A stretch of DNA of 53,989 nt, taken from NCBI GenBank assembly GCA_011049715.1, contig DRHF01000460.1, positions 1-53,989 on the forward strand. The letters run 5' to 3'. The translations under genes were made by a program, and so were the position numbers. The notes below the pieces were generated by a model. That model did not search any database, was not told the origin of the DNA, and saw only the letters and a list, made by a program, of their open reading frames with translations. Shown one piece after another: positions 43,001 through 52,192 of this stretch (within the stretch, counting starts at the first letter, position 1; each line of letters opens with the position of its first letter). Source of the DNA: Desulfobacterales bacterium (GTDB lineage Bacteria; Desulfobacterota; Desulfobacteria; Desulfobacterales; UBA2156).

Positions 43001-44464
43001 GCTTATCGACAATTGTCGATTCAAAACCGGATCACCCAGGAAAAAAGAAAATTTTCCCCTGCCCGGGTGGCGTTTGGAAATGGTGCGCCCAAGGTGATCA
43101 CAACCGCCGGCAAGACCCTGTCCATGACCGATCCCCGTGTTTCCCTTCTTTTTCCTTCGATGGGAAACCTTGCAACCGAGTCGATGGTAGCAATTTTTCG
43201 GGGAAGAGGGTTTAATGCAAAGGCCCATCCACCGCCGGATGAAACAATATTAAAGTTGGGGCGTGCCAATACATCCTGCAAAGAATGTCTTCCGCTCATC
43301 CTAACCACCGGAACACTGCTCAATTATATTCAGAATAAAAAACAGGAAACGGAGGTTTTGGTTTACTTTATGCCGACCGGTTCCGGTCCGTGCCGGTTCG
43401 GCCAGTATTACATTTTTATGGAAGACCTGGTCCGAAAGCTCAGTATACCCGATGTTGCCCTGCTTTCCCTGACGTCGGATAATTCCTACACTGGTTTGGG
43501 AAATGGCTTTCTGAAAAGAGGATGGTGGGCGATTGTTATATCCGATGTTATGGAAGATATTCGATCCATGCTGCTTGCAAATTCAAAAGAGATTGGGACA
43601 GCAATGGATATATTCGATCGTGAGTGGCATCTGATACTGGGTGAACTGGAAAAAGGAGAATTCAATACACTGATCAAGCAGCTGATACGAACCGCTCGGC
43701 ATTTTCGCCAAATTCCATTAAAACGCCCATCCAATCAAGTGCCGTTGATCTCCCTTGTCGGCGAGATATTTGTCCGCAGGGATCACTTGTCCCGCCAGTA
43801 TCTGACAGAAACGCTTGCTGATAAGGGTTTTGCCACCATCTGTTCGCCGATTGCAGAGTGGATGCTCTATTCCGACTATACACTCCAAAACGATCTGGGC
43901 AATTCCGAAATGTTAATGAAGGAAAAACTGGGATTTTGGATCAAAAAAATATCGATGGCTCGGTTTGAAAAACGAATCAAATCCATACTTTCAAAATCAG
44001 GTCTCGTTCACGCCGCGCCGGTCAACATCAAATCCATCATTGCCAATGCTGCACCCTACATATCACCGGATCTGGCCGGAGAAGCCATCCTCACCGTGGG
44101 GAGTGCCATGACCGAGATCGCAACCCAGGCCTGCGGTGTGATCTCCATCGGTCCCTTCGGCTGCATGCCAAACCGATTGTCAGAGGCCCTATTAAATAAG
44201 GCAATGACCCGGGAGGGAAAGCTGCGAACCGACCCGCGAAATAAAAAATTGAAAGCCGTCCTCTCAGAAATGGATAATCTCCCCTTTCTGGTGATTGAAA
44301 GCGACGGCTCCTCCTTTCCCCAGTTGATCACCGCCAAGCTTGAATCCTTCTGCCTGCGTGCGGGCCGATTGCACCAGCGGATGATGTCGTCTAGCGACGC
44401 CATCCGCCCATCAGGTGCAGGTGCAGATGGAAGATCACCTGCCCGCCACCTTTTTCCACGTTAA
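40004..44464 (+). CDS. Giant acyl-CoA dehydratase activase (double ASKHA + DUF2229 + HgdB-like)
   Basis: The 1486-residue protein is the fused form of 2-hydroxyacyl-CoA dehydratase activators. A first ASKHA domain (residues about 12-290) has a decayed start (LGLCLGASSVSVVDL instead of GSTTTKAIL). The second (about 322-590) is intact: LGLDVGSTTTKAIL, GGQDAKYTYI, ACSAGTGSFLEE and FNDQCAAFIASDIKN, with two Cys placed to bridge a [4Fe-4S] cluster between subunits. A DUF2229 domain (about 690-900) and a 2-hydroxyglutaryl-CoA dehydratase-like domain follow. Such proteins use ATP to push electrons into dehydratases or benzoyl-CoA-type reductases. ATG 40004 has no clear ribosome site. The 3' end overlaps the HIT gene by 74 bases convergently. 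Confidence 0.88.
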   Translation: MSGLILRKSGRMRALGLCLGASSVSVVDLIMDLSDSHDGRVEPNSKNSRIGKYAIYPHEGNPKKTLLSALNDFKLDSMDRIAVTGRRFRKFVNLSSIPEPESVEYAYQFVKPSDVSCPALVSAGGETFMIYILDRFGKISNVLTGNKCASGTGEFFLQQLRRMDVSMEEAARWASAEEPYHVSGRCSVFCKSDCTHATNKGIPRSKVTAGLCKMMADKILSLLKKETKQNVMITGGTARNKMMIEYLDREISDLIVPEEAPYFEALGAALWALNHETAPFPGVSNLFKENVVSFDTLPFLQDFEDRVEFKTIEMGEIQSGEVCILGLDVGSTTTKAILLQKTNNAILSSVYLRTNGDPVGASRECYRSLLNQIKEKVDPSTITIEGLGICGSGRQIAGLHALTDGVINEIIAHSTAAIYFDEKVDTLFEIGGQDAKYTYITNGVPSDYAMNEACSAGTGSFLEESAYETLGIEMEDIAAVALKGKNPPNFNDQCAAFIASDIKNTIHEGGKREDIVAGLVYSICMNYTNRVKGNRPVGEKVFMQGGVCYNRAVPLAMAALLGKPIIVPPEPGLMGAYGVALEVKKRIETNLLEKKRFDLKTLANREIVYKKPFRCKGGKERCDRRCEIATIELDRKKYTFGGACNRYYNLLHNIKYNVEELDLVRVRQQLIFEKYGAPLSEESAQKTNRRIGINRSFLVNSYFPLYSTFFAELGIRPVIPDFPSQKGIDQRDAAFCFPGELSHGFFDSLINMKDAPEFIFLPHFKAVPMLDGNPASQVCPLLQGETFYLRTTFKDKLDDLGKKGTKVLTPLLDLTKGLTEARKPLVETAVSMGLSLESAEKAFEKALMKQTDCFAEMKSIGKAALETLKNDPDKTAVVLFSRPYNGFTEEAHMGIPHKLASRGVLVLPMDFLPVDDEISRRHMYWGMGQLILKVARFVKRHPQLFGTYITNFSCGPDSFILGYFRDLMGKKPSLTLELDSYTADAGLETRIEAFLDIVSAYRQLSIQNRITQEKRKFSPARVAFGNGAPKVITTAGKTLSMTDPRVSLLFPSMGNLATESMVAIFRGRGFNAKAHPPPDETILKLGRANTSCKECLPLILTTGTLLNYIQNKKQETEVLVYFMPTGSGPCRFGQYYIFMEDLVRKLSIPDVALLSLTSDNSYTGLGNGFLKRGWWAIVISDVMEDIRSMLLANSKEIGTAMDIFDREWHLILGELEKGEFNTLIKQLIRTARHFRQIPLKRPSNQVPLISLVGEIFVRRDHLSRQYLTETLADKGFATICSPIAEWMLYSDYTLQNDLGNSEMLMKEKLGFWIKKISMARFEKRIKSILSKSGLVHAAPVNIKSIIANAAPYISPDLAGEAILTVGSAMTEIATQACGVISIGPFGCMPNRLSEALLNKAMTREGKLRTDPRNKKLKAVLSEMDNLPFLVIESDGSSFPQLITAKLESFCLRAGRLHQRMMSSSDAIRPSGAGADGRSPARHLFPR

Positions 44465-44723
44465 AAAGGAGTTTGTATCCTGACCTGGAAATGCCCGTTT
44501 TTACTGCCATCATCTTTGCAATATCGATTGTTTCTGAAACTATCGTTTTGTCATCCTCCCCTAGGTCATTGATGCTCCGTATATGTTTTTTAGGGACGAC
44601 TAACAGATGAATCGGTGCGTGCGGATGGATATCTTTAAAAACCACCACCGTATCATCTTCATATAGGAATTCACTCGGAAGTTTTCGATTGATAATATTG
44701 CAAAAGATACATTCTTTTTCCAT
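44391..44723 (-). CDS. HIT-family nucleotide hydrolase (HinT type)
   Basis: The 110-residue protein begins CIFCNIINRKLPSEFLYEDDTVVVFKDIHPHAPIHLLVVPKKHI and ends with the catalytic His triad QVIFHLHLHLMGG. HinT-like proteins hydrolyse phosphoramidates and aminoacyl-adenylates. Two N-terminal Cys may bind zinc, as in some homologues. Its end lies antisense inside the last 74 bases of the activase gene; since the triad must be kept, the activase tail is the part likely extended. It lies 33 bases after aat. Confidence 0.93.
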   Translation of the reverse strand: MEKECIFCNIINRKLPSEFLYEDDTVVVFKDIHPHAPIHLLVVPKKHIRSINDLGEDDKTIVSETIDIAKMMAVKTGISRSGYKLLFNVEKGGGQVIFHLHLHLMGGWRR

Positions 44724-44756
44724 AGGACAGTACCCTCCTCTTTTTACCCCCTTTTG

Positions 44757-45440
44757 TTATCTGCTTGCCCACTTTCCCTTTAAATCGGGTGCATTAAGGG
44801 ATTGTTTCAGCTGATCTAAAAAGAGATCTCTCGGGACTTTTCTGGCGCCGAAACGAATCATGTGTTCGGTGGCCATCTGGCAATCAATCATATCAAAAGA
44901 TAAAGATTTTAAATATTCGGACAGAAAAACCAGGGCCGCTTTCGAGGCATCGTCGACCCGTGTGAACATCGATTCTCCAAAAAAACATTTACCCATTGAT
45001 ACGCCATATAATCCGCCTGCCAACTCACGATGATGCCAGACTTCAACTGAATGGGCAAAACCGGATTCGTGTAATCGACAATATGCCGCTTTCATCTCCT
45101 CGACAATCCAGGTCCCCTCACCCGCTTCCAATCGCACCCGGGCACACTCGGTTATAACTTCCTTAAACGCGGTATCTACGGTCATCTGAAACAAATTCTT
45201 TTTAAGCACTTTTCTCAGGCTCTTTGGAATTCGAAGTTCATCAGGGTAGAGAACAAGGCGGGGGTCAGGGCACCACCACATGATCGGTTCGCCATCTGAA
45301 AACCACGGAAATATGCCCATTCGGTACGCGAGGAGAAGCCGCTTCTGGCTGAGGTCGCCGCCAACGGCCAGCAGGCCGTCTTTTCTGGCAAGATGGGGGG
45401 GAGGAAACGATATTTTATCAGATAATAGAAAGACCGGCAT
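44757..45440 (-). CDS. aat: Leucyl/phenylalanyl-tRNA-protein transferase
   Basis: Aat attaches Leu or Phe from charged tRNA to proteins with N-terminal Lys or Arg, creating N-degrons read by ClpS. The 227-residue protein has ISFPPPHLARKDGLLAVGGDLSQKRLLLAYRMGIFPWFSDGEPIMWWCPDPRLVL, VEVWHHRELAGGLYGVSMGKCFFGESMF and IDCQMATEHMIRFGA, the full family pattern. Its ATG directly abuts the clpA stop (TAAATG), so it is coupled to clpA. Together with clpS it forms a complete bacterial N-degron pathway. Confidence 0.96.
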   Translation of the reverse strand: MPVFLLSDKISFPPPHLARKDGLLAVGGDLSQKRLLLAYRMGIFPWFSDGEPIMWWCPDPRLVLYPDELRIPKSLRKVLKKNLFQMTVDTAFKEVITECARVRLEAGEGTWIVEEMKAAYCRLHESGFAHSVEVWHHRELAGGLYGVSMGKCFFGESMFTRVDDASKAALVFLSEYLKSLSFDMIDCQMATEHMIRFGARKVPRDLFLDQLKQSLNAPDLKGKWASR

Positions 45441-47678
45441 TTAACCATAGTTGAAGGTTAAATCGTTATTTTTCAGGTCAATGAAAACTTTACCTCCTTT
45501 TTCAAGGCGCCCGAACAGAATCTTGTCTGAAAGGACATCCTTAATCTCTGTCTGGATGACCCTTGCCAGCGGTCTTGCACCATAACGTGGATCATGTCCT
45601 TTTTTTGCCAACCAGGTCCGCACGCGCTTGGAAATGTTGAGATACACTTTCTTGGAAGCAAGTTGTTCGTTCACCTCGTCCATAAATTTATCGACAACCT
45701 TCTCCATGATATCGACGGTCAACGAATTGAAATTTATAATCCCGTCTAACCGGTTTCTGAATTCCGGGCTAAAAAAGGCTTCGATGGCCTTTTTCCCTTT
45801 TGACCGGGTATCGTTCTTTTGATCCCCAAAACCGATGCTGAGGGTGCTCATCTCCCTTGCGCCGGCATTAGAGGTCATGATGATGATCACATTTCTGAAA
45901 TCAGCCTTTTTACCGCTATTGTCCGTCAGGGTGGCATGGTCCAGAACCTGTAGCAAAATACTGTAGAGATCCGGATGGGCCTTTTCAATTTCATCAAGCA
46001 GAAGTACGCTGTGAGGGTGTTTTCGGATCCCATCTGTCAACAGTCCACCCTGGTCAAACCCGATGTAGCCCGGAGGAGCGCCGATCAGTCTGGCTACCGC
46101 GTGCTTCTCCATATATTCGCTCATATCGAAGCGCAAAAACTGAACCCCTAAATTCGAGGAGATCTGCCGCGCCACTTCTGTTTTCCCGACACCGGTCGGG
46201 CCGCTGAATAAAAAGGATCCGATCGGTCTACCGGGTGTGCGCAGGCCGGCCCTTGATCGTTTTATAGAGGTCACAATCGACTGGAGAGCATCATCTTGGC
46301 CGAAAACCTTCTGTTTGAGCCTGTTTTCGAGGGTTTCCAGTTTTTTCTTATCCGATGTGGATATGCTTACAGCGGGTATTCTTGCCATTTTTGCCACGAT
46401 CTTTTCTATATCCGTCGGGTTGATCTTCTTCCTCATGGAAGAACCGGAAAGCCTTATAAATGCACCTGCTTCATCGATTACGTCAATCGCTTTGTCCGGG
46501 AGGTAGCGGTCATTGAGATATTTTGCGGAAAGCTCAACCGCCGCCTTCAGGGCAGGATCGGTATAGACAATACCGTGGTGTTCTTCATAACGGGTCCTTA
46601 GCCCTTTCAAGATTTGGATTGACTCTGAAATCGGAGGTTCAGCCACTTCGATCTTTTCAAACCGTCGGGACATGGCCCGGTCTTTTTCAAAATGATTTTT
46701 GTATTCCTCGTATGTTGTCGAACCGATACATCGAAGCTCGCCGGTTGCAAAAACCGGTTTCAGGATGTTTGATGCATCCATGGATCCGCTGCTGGTCGCC
46801 CCTGCTCCGACAATGGTGTGAATTTCATCAATAAACAAAATCGCATGTCTTTCTTTTTTCAATGCCGCGATCACCCCTTTGAGTCGCTGTTCAAAATCGC
46901 CGCGAAATTTGGTCCCTGCTAGGAGTGCGCCGAGATCGAGGGAATAAACGTGTACGTCTTTGAGCAGATCAGGTACATCACCTCGATAGATTTTTTGCAC
47001 CAGACCTTCGGCCAAAGCGGTTTTCCCCACACCGGGATCTCCCACATAGATCGGGTTGTTTTTCCGCCTCCGGCAAAGAATCTGCATGGTACGTTCCAGT
47101 TCATTTTTCCGACCGATGAGGGGATCGAGTCTCCCCTGGGCAGCCTCCTGGATAAGATCAACCGTGAACATCTCGAGCGGATCTGTTTTTTTCCTCTTCT
47201 CCTCTTTGCCGCTTCTCGCGAAACTGCCGATCTCTTCCTGGAAAGGCTCTTTCGGAGTGCTGTAGGATAGGTAATTTAAGACATCAAGCCGTGTAATCCC
47301 TTCCTCCTTTAAAAAGTATGCGGCGTGTGAATCCTCCTCCTGAAAGATGGAGACCAGGATATCACTGACATCGACTTCTTGCTTTTCAGCGGAACGAACG
47401 TGGTTCACAGCACGCTGGATCACCCGTTGAAAGCTGACGGTCTGCTGAAGAATATATTCATCCCCTTCAAGGACGACGTCCATGCGTTCGGTAAAGAAAT
47501 TCTCCAGAATTTTATCCAGGCTCTCTATATTCCCTCCGCAGCTTTCGATGATTTGCTTACCAAAATTATCATGCAGAATGGCAAAAAGAATATGTTCTAT
47601 ACAGACGTACTCATGTCGTCTTTTTTTGGCTTCATTCACCGCAAAGCCAAGAGCAGCCGTAAGTTCTTTACTGATCAT
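45441..47678 (-). CDS. clpA: ATP-dependent Clp protease ATPase subunit ClpA
   Basis: The 745-residue AAA+ unfoldase delivers substrates to ClpP. It has a double Clp N-domain (ISKELTAALGFAVNEAKKRRHEYVCIEHILFA), a first AAA module (GDPGVGKTALAEGL, ILFIDEIHTIVGAG) and a second (GPTGVGKTEVARQ, VLLLDEIEKAHPD). The final D2 part (MIHDPRYGARPL-like GHDPRYGARPLARVIQTEI) is also intact. Length agrees with ClpA, not ClpB (no middle coiled coil). The clpS gene lies 4 bases upstream. ClpP itself is not in the window. Confidence 0.96.
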   Translation of the reverse strand: MISKELTAALGFAVNEAKKRRHEYVCIEHILFAILHDNFGKQIIESCGGNIESLDKILENFFTERMDVVLEGDEYILQQTVSFQRVIQRAVNHVRSAEKQEVDVSDILVSIFQEEDSHAAYFLKEEGITRLDVLNYLSYSTPKEPFQEEIGSFARSGKEEKRKKTDPLEMFTVDLIQEAAQGRLDPLIGRKNELERTMQILCRRRKNNPIYVGDPGVGKTALAEGLVQKIYRGDVPDLLKDVHVYSLDLGALLAGTKFRGDFEQRLKGVIAALKKERHAILFIDEIHTIVGAGATSSGSMDASNILKPVFATGELRCIGSTTYEEYKNHFEKDRAMSRRFEKIEVAEPPISESIQILKGLRTRYEEHHGIVYTDPALKAAVELSAKYLNDRYLPDKAIDVIDEAGAFIRLSGSSMRKKINPTDIEKIVAKMARIPAVSISTSDKKKLETLENRLKQKVFGQDDALQSIVTSIKRSRAGLRTPGRPIGSFLFSGPTGVGKTEVARQISSNLGVQFLRFDMSEYMEKHAVARLIGAPPGYIGFDQGGLLTDGIRKHPHSVLLLDEIEKAHPDLYSILLQVLDHATLTDNSGKKADFRNVIIIMTSNAGAREMSTLSIGFGDQKNDTRSKGKKAIEAFFSPEFRNRLDGIINFNSLTVDIMEKVVDKFMDEVNEQLASKKVYLNISKRVRTWLAKKGHDPRYGARPLARVIQTEIKDVLSDKILFGRLEKGGKVFIDLKNNDLTFNYG

Positions 47679-47682
47679 CTAT

Positions 47683-47997
47683 CTACTCTCTTTCCATGGT
47701 ACATTTGAGTGGAAAACCATGCTCCTGGGCTAAAGTGTGCACCATATCCATCTTGGTTTCTGAAACTTCATGGGTATAGACCCCACAAAGACCGATTCCC
47801 TTTTGGTGGACATTCAGCATGATAGCTGTTGAATCTTCCACCGATTTGTTAAAAACATGAAGGAGTATTTCCACCACAAATTCCATTGTCGTGTAATCAT
47901 CGTTATGGAGAAGCACCTTATACAAGGGAGGCTCTTTAACCTCCCTTTCTGTCTTTACTAGGGTATCCCCTTCTGTCTCATGGTTGTAAGGAGCCAT
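47683..47997 (-). CDS. clpS: Clp protease adaptor ClpS
   Basis: ClpS binds proteins with N-terminal Leu, Phe, Tyr or Trp and hands them to ClpAP. The 104-residue protein has a flexible start then the core PPLYKVLLHNDDYTTMEFVVEILLHVFNKS, which holds the acidic pocket (NDDYTTMEFV), and VHQKGIGLCGVYTHEVSETK. It ends 4 bases before clpA. An aaGG site lies upstream of its ATG. It likely heads a clpS-clpA-aat operon. Confidence 0.95.
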   Translation of the reverse strand: MAPYNHETEGDTLVKTEREVKEPPLYKVLLHNDDYTTMEFVVEILLHVFNKSVEDSTAIMLNVHQKGIGLCGVYTHEVSETKMDMVHTLAQEHGFPLKCTMERE

Positions 47998-48165
47998 TCT
48001 TTAGGAACCTTTTGTGCGAATCCGGTATTGAAAGATTGTGGTTTTTTAATTTGGGAGAACCAATTGTATCCCCATATCGGATTAACAAAATTTAGAATCT
48101 ACAGTAAATATAAATTCTATGACAATAAAAATCAAGGTTGATCTGTATCATACGGTCTCTGCAGC

Positions 48166-50691
48166 TCATTTGCCGCAGCATTTCTTGTACTTCTTTCCGC
48201 TACCACAGGGGCAGGGTGCGTTTCTACCGACCTTCTTTTGGGTTCGTTTGACAGGGTCTTTCTTTGTTTCGGCTTCATCTCCGCTGGAAAAAACGAGTTG
48301 TTGTTCCTTTGGCTGCCGTAAGTCGGTGATCTTTTCAGGTTCGGCAATCTGGATTCTAAACAAGATTCCCAGGGTCTCTTCCTTAACCCTTGAAATCATC
48401 TCATTGAACATCTCAAACCCCTCTTTTTTATAAATGAGAAGCGGGTCCTGCTGTGCATATCCCCTTAGACCGATCCCTTCCTTTAAATGATCCATGTTCA
48501 ACAGATGATCCTTCCACAGGTTATCGACGGTCTGCAGCATAACAATTCGTTCCAATTCTCTGCACTCCTCGTCACCGATGACCGATTCTCTATCGCGATA
48601 TATCTTCAGAACATTATCTGAAATAAGCCGGCTAAGTCCGCTCTTCGTCAATTCGTCCACGACAGTTTTATCGATCTTCAGCCGAAAATTAAACTGTTTG
48701 AACACCGCCTCGCCCAGCCCTTTAAAATCCCATTCTTCGGGAAGCATTTTTTCATCGGCAAATAGATCCGCAAATCCTTCGGTCTTTTCATAGATCATCT
48801 CTTCTAGGGCGCCTTTCAGACTTTTGCCGCTTAACGCTTCGCGCCGCTGTTTGTAAATGACTTCCCGCTGCTGATTCATTACATCGTCGTACTCAATGAG
48901 CTGTTTTCTGATATCGAAATTGTGCCCCTCCACCTTCTTTTGGGCATTTTCGATGGCTTTACTGATCAGATTATGTTCTATCGGTTCTCCGTCTTCCATT
49001 CCCAGTTTTTCCATGATGCCTGTAATTCGTTCTCCACCAAAAATTCGAAGGAGGTCGTCCTCCAGAGCCAGAAAAAACCGTGATGATCCCGGATCCCCCT
49101 GCCGACCGGAACGGCCCCTCAGCTGATTATCGATGCGGCGGCTTTCATGCCGCTCGGTACCGAGTATATGAAGTCCTCCCAGTTCAACAACACCGTCACC
49201 GAGGACAATATCGGTGCCACGGCCCGCCATGTTTGTTGAAATTGTCACCGCCCCTTTCTGGCCGGCCATGGCAATGATCTCCGCCTCCCTTTTATGGTTC
49301 TTTGCATTCAGCACCGAATGTTTGATACCCCTTTTGCTCAATTTTTTGGCCAGGCTTTCTGAAACATCGATGGAAATGGTACCGACCAGAACAGGTTGAC
49401 CTTTTTCATGAAGTGCCACGATTTCATCCAGGGCCGCTTCATATTTCTCTTTTTTGGATTTGTAGATAACATCCGGGTTATCTATTCTGATCATCGGCAT
49501 GTTTGTCGGAATAACCATCACGTCCAGATCGTATATCTTTTTAAATTCAGCGGCTTCTGTATCGGCTGTCCCTGTCATACCCGCAAGTTTATCATACATT
49601 CTGAAATAATTTTGAAAAGTAATCGTGGCGAGGGTCTGGTTTTCATTTTCTATTTTTACATTTTCTTTCGCTTCAAGCGCCTGGTGCAGCCCTTCGCTGT
49701 ATCGGCGGCCCGGCATCAGACGGCCGGTAAATTCATCGACAATGACAACTCCACCGTCCTTTATAATATAATCAACATCCCGCTTGAAAAGGGCATGTGC
49801 TTTCAACGCCTGATTGATGTGGTGGAGAAGTTCGATATATTTCGGATCAAACAGGTTATCCACCTTCAGAATATTTTCAGCCTTTGCCACCCCTTCATCT
49901 GTCAGAACAGCGGCACGTGCTTTCTCGTCTACAGTGAAATCCTCATCTTGTTTAAGGCTCGGAATAATGCCGTTCACATGGTAATAGAGGTGGGTCGATT
50001 TTTCCGCCGGTCCGGATATAATCAGCGGAGTCCGTGCCTCGTCGACCAATATACTGTCTACCTCGTCAACGATGCCAAAATTTAGGGCGCCCTGCACAAT
50101 CGACTCTCCCTCAAATTTCATGTTATCTCTTAAATAATCAAAGCCGAACTCGTTATTTGTACCGTAGGTGATGTCCGAACCATACTCTTTTTTCCGTTGA
50201 TCATCATCAAGACCGTGGAGGATGGTCCCAACCGATAGACCCAGAAATTGATAAATATTTCCCATCCATTCGGTGTCGCGTTTTGCCAGATAATCGTTCA
50301 CCGTAATGATGTGAACGCCCTTGCCGGAAATGGCATTGAGATAGGCGGGAAGCGTGGCAGCCAGGGTTTTTCCTTCGCCGGTTTTCATTTCAATGATCTT
50401 GCCCTGATGAAGCACGAGCCCCCCGATCAGCTGGGCATCAAAATGTCGCATCTCGAGTGTCCGAACGGAGGCTTCTCTCACAGTGGCAAACGCCTCGGGA
50501 AGGATATCATCAAGCGACTCGCCCTGTTCTATACGGTTTTTGAATAGCGTGGTTTGTGCTTTAAGCTGATCATCGCTCTTGACCTGTATTTCAGGTTCCA
50601 AAGAATTGATTTTTGCAATCACAGAGGCGAGTTTTCTCAGCTCTCGTTCATTTTTGCTTCCAAAAATTTTTGCTAAAAAATCAAAAAACAT
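48166..50691 (-). CDS. secA: Protein translocase ATPase SecA
   Basis: The 841-residue motor pushes proteins through SecYEG. It has NBD1 with [17 protein letters not shown] (Walker A), [24 protein letters not shown] and the DEAD-type [19 protein letters not shown], a preprotein cross-linking domain, NBD2 with [14 protein letters not shown], and a helical scaffold. The C-terminal zinc finger [16 protein letters not shown] is complete. AGGAGG lies upstream of the ATG. The gene appears monocistronic; upstream lies a 536-base gap. Confidence 0.97.
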   Translation of the reverse strand: MFFDFLAKIFGSKNERELRKLASVIAKINSLEPEIQVKSDDQLKAQTTLFKNRIEQGESLDDILPEAFATVREASVRTLEMRHFDAQLIGGLVLHQGKIIEMKTGEGKTLAATLPAYLNAISGKGVHIITVNDYLAKRDTEWMGNIYQFLGLSVGTILHGLDDDQRKKEYGSDITYGTNNEFGFDYLRDNMKFEGESIVQGALNFGIVDEVDSILVDEARTPLIISGPAEKSTHLYYHVNGIIPSLKQDEDFTVDEKARAAVLTDEGVAKAENILKVDNLFDPKYIELLHHINQALKAHALFKRDVDYIIKDGGVVIVDEFTGRLMPGRRYSEGLHQALEAKENVKIENENQTLATITFQNYFRMYDKLAGMTGTADTEAAEFKKIYDLDVMVIPTNMPMIRIDNPDVIYKSKKEKYEAALDEIVALHEKGQPVLVGTISIDVSESLAKKLSKRGIKHSVLNAKNHKREAEIIAMAGQKGAVTISTNMAGRGTDIVLGDGVVELGGLHILGTERHESRRIDNQLRGRSGRQGDPGSSRFFLALEDDLLRIFGGERITGIMEKLGMEDGEPIEHNLISKAIENAQKKVEGHNFDIRKQLIEYDDVMNQQREVIYKQRREALSGKSLKGALEEMIYEKTEGFADLFADEKMLPEEWDFKGLGEAVFKQFNFRLKIDKTVVDELTKSGLSRLISDNVLKIYRDRESVIGDEECRELERIVMLQTVDNLWKDHLLNMDHLKEGIGLRGYAQQDPLLIYKKEGFEMFNEMISRVKEETLGILFRIQIAEPEKITDLRQPKEQQLVFSSGDEAETKKDPVKRTQKKVGRNAPCPCGSGKKYKKCCGK

Positions 50692-51015
50692 ACGGGATAT
50701 AATCCTCCTCCCCCTTCTGGGTTGAAGATCCTTAAAACAGACGGCGGGAGATCTTTTCCAACAAAGCAGGATATCTTTTTTCGTCTACCTGCCGCAATCG
50801 AAATTCAAACAGAGAAAAGGAGATATTGGCGCTCATTTGGCCGCATTTTTTTACATTAAATAATGATCGAAATCATACACCATTATTATAATTTTCGTGA
50901 AATATTCAAGAGGATTCTCAATTAATATTTTGTTCGATGGAAAAAACCAAGGATTTTAGAATGTTCATTTGAAAGGCAATAAGAGGCACAACCGCAATCT
51001 GTTTGCTGTAAGCCA

Positions 51016-51174
51016 TTGATAAAAATAGAAATAGTTCTCTTCGATACCGGCCAAATGGAGGTGTTCGGAAGAATTGAATCCAGAGTCAAGGATTTTGACT
51101 GTATCGGATTGACGAAAAAGATAGCTTTGAGCAGCGATCAGGTCATCGACAATCCATGTTCAGGTCTCGATTAA
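51016..51174 (+). CDS. Possible 52-residue small protein before a terminator
   Basis: The frame starts at a TTG (51016); an in-frame ATG at 51055 would give 39 residues. Neither has a clear ribosome site. The protein would read IKIEIVLFDTG…VFGRIESRVKDFDC…, balanced in composition, with strand-helix character and no family match. Its stop lies only 3 bases before a + strand terminator hairpin, which argues that something is transcribed here on the + strand. It could equally be a small RNA or the tail of a dead gene. Confidence 0.3.
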   Translation: MIKIEIVLFDTGQMEVFGRIESRVKDFDCIGLTKKIALSSDQVIDNPCSGLD

Positions 51175-51177
51175 GAA

Positions 51178-51222
51178 GGGGGGGAACCGGAACAGCTCCC
51201 CCTCGGTTTTTCCTCTCTTTTT
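51178..51222 (+). terminator. Intrinsic terminator, + strand
   Basis: A GGGGGG run (51178-51184) pairs with TCCCCC (about 51197-51202) around a 13-base loop, followed by CGGTTTTTCCTCTCTTTTTT. The T-rich tail lies on the + strand side, yet the annotated flanking genes are both on the minus strand. It could also work weakly for folD, whose stop is 6 bases to its right. Confidence 0.65.
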
Positions 51223-51227
51223 TATAC

Positions 51228-52136
51228 CTAGGCAATTCCGAGTTTAAATTTGAGAGATTTTAGGGTATTTTTCATCAGCATCGTGATGGTCATGGGACCC
51301 ACTCCACCGGGAACAGGGGTAATACAGCCGGCGACCTCTTTTGCCGCCTCAAAATCGACATCCCCTTTTAAAATCGCTATCTTTTTTCCCGTCTTCTCAC
51401 TGATCTTTTCTCCTACTCGATTGACGCCGACGTCAATAACGCAGGCGCCCGGCTTGATCCATTCGGGTTTGACGAGCCCAGGAACACCGGCAGCAACGAT
51501 TAGGATGTCTGCGCGCTTGCAGTGCTGATCCATGTTCTTCGTCCGGGTGTGAACGACGGTAACGGTTGAATTGGCGCCATCTCCCTTTTGAAGCATCATG
51601 TTGGCGATCGGCTTCCCCACGATATTGGAACGCCCGACAACTACGACCTCGGCGCCGCTGGTTTCGACCCCGGAACGGACAATGAGTTCCTGTATCCCCG
51701 CTGGGGTACAGGGGGGAAACCTGACCTCATCCCCACCGATCATCAGACGCCCGACATTGATCGGATGAAATCCATCCACATCCTTATCAGGGTCGATGGC
51801 ATTTAAAATTTTTTTTTCATTCATGTGCTTTGGAAGCGGAAGCTGTACGAGGATCCCGTTGATTGAATCGTCGTTATTATACCGCTCAATGAGGTTCAAA
51901 AGGTCACCCTCGGTCATATCGGCCGGCTGACTGTCCTGAATTTCTTTAAAACCCACCCGATGAGCTGTTTTTATTTTCAGCGTAACATATGACATGGAGG
52001 CGGGATTTTCACCCACCAAAATGGTGACAAGGCCGGGAACAACCCCATGGCGTTCCTTAATTTGAGCCACCTCCGACGTAATTTCCTCCAGAATCTCCTC
52101 TCGAACTTCGGTTCCTTTGATCAACTTTGCTGACAT
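51228..52136 (-). CDS. folD: Methylenetetrahydrofolate dehydrogenase/cyclohydrolase
   Basis: FolD interconverts methylene-, methenyl- and formyl-tetrahydrofolate; in anaerobes it also serves the Wood-Ljungdahl methyl branch. The ATG at 52136 (AAGGAGAGG site) gives 302 residues; a GTG at 52154 would overlap that site. Landmarks: SMSYVTLKIKTAHRVGF (catalytic Lys in YVxxK), LVQLPLPKHMNE, DKDVDGFHPINVG, VVGRSNIVGKPIANML (NADP loop) and PVPGGVGPMTITML. A terminator-like hairpin lies between it and argC, so it likely has its own promoter. Confidence 0.96.
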   Translation of the reverse strand: MSAKLIKGTEVREEILEEITSEVAQIKERHGVVPGLVTILVGENPASMSYVTLKIKTAHRVGFKEIQDSQPADMTEGDLLNLIERYNNDDSINGILVQLPLPKHMNEKKILNAIDPDKDVDGFHPINVGRLMIGGDEVRFPPCTPAGIQELIVRSGVETSGAEVVVVGRSNIVGKPIANMMLQKGDGANSTVTVVHTRTKNMDQHCKRADILIVAAGVPGLVKPEWIKPGACVIDVGVNRVGEKISEKTGKKIAILKGDVDFEAAKEVAGCITPVPGGVGPMTITMLMKNTLKSLKFKLGIA

Positions 52137-52192
52137 GTCACCTCTCCTTTCCACGAATGGTTTTTAGATGGTATAATTTGAAATCGTTTTAA

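Larger units (their letters stand above)
50692..51227. other. Intergenic region between folD and secA with a possible small ORF
   Basis: Some 530 bases separate folD from secA. The left part is AT-rich and probably holds the secA promoter. The right part has a 52-codon + strand frame (51016-51174) closed by a strong hairpin at 51178-51222, listed separately. No RNA gene is recognised. Confidence 0.45.

Noticed and set aside
49396..50085. 229-codon + strand frame
   Set aside because: It is entirely antisense to secA, whose motifs are intact; its composition is that of a reverse-strand shadow.
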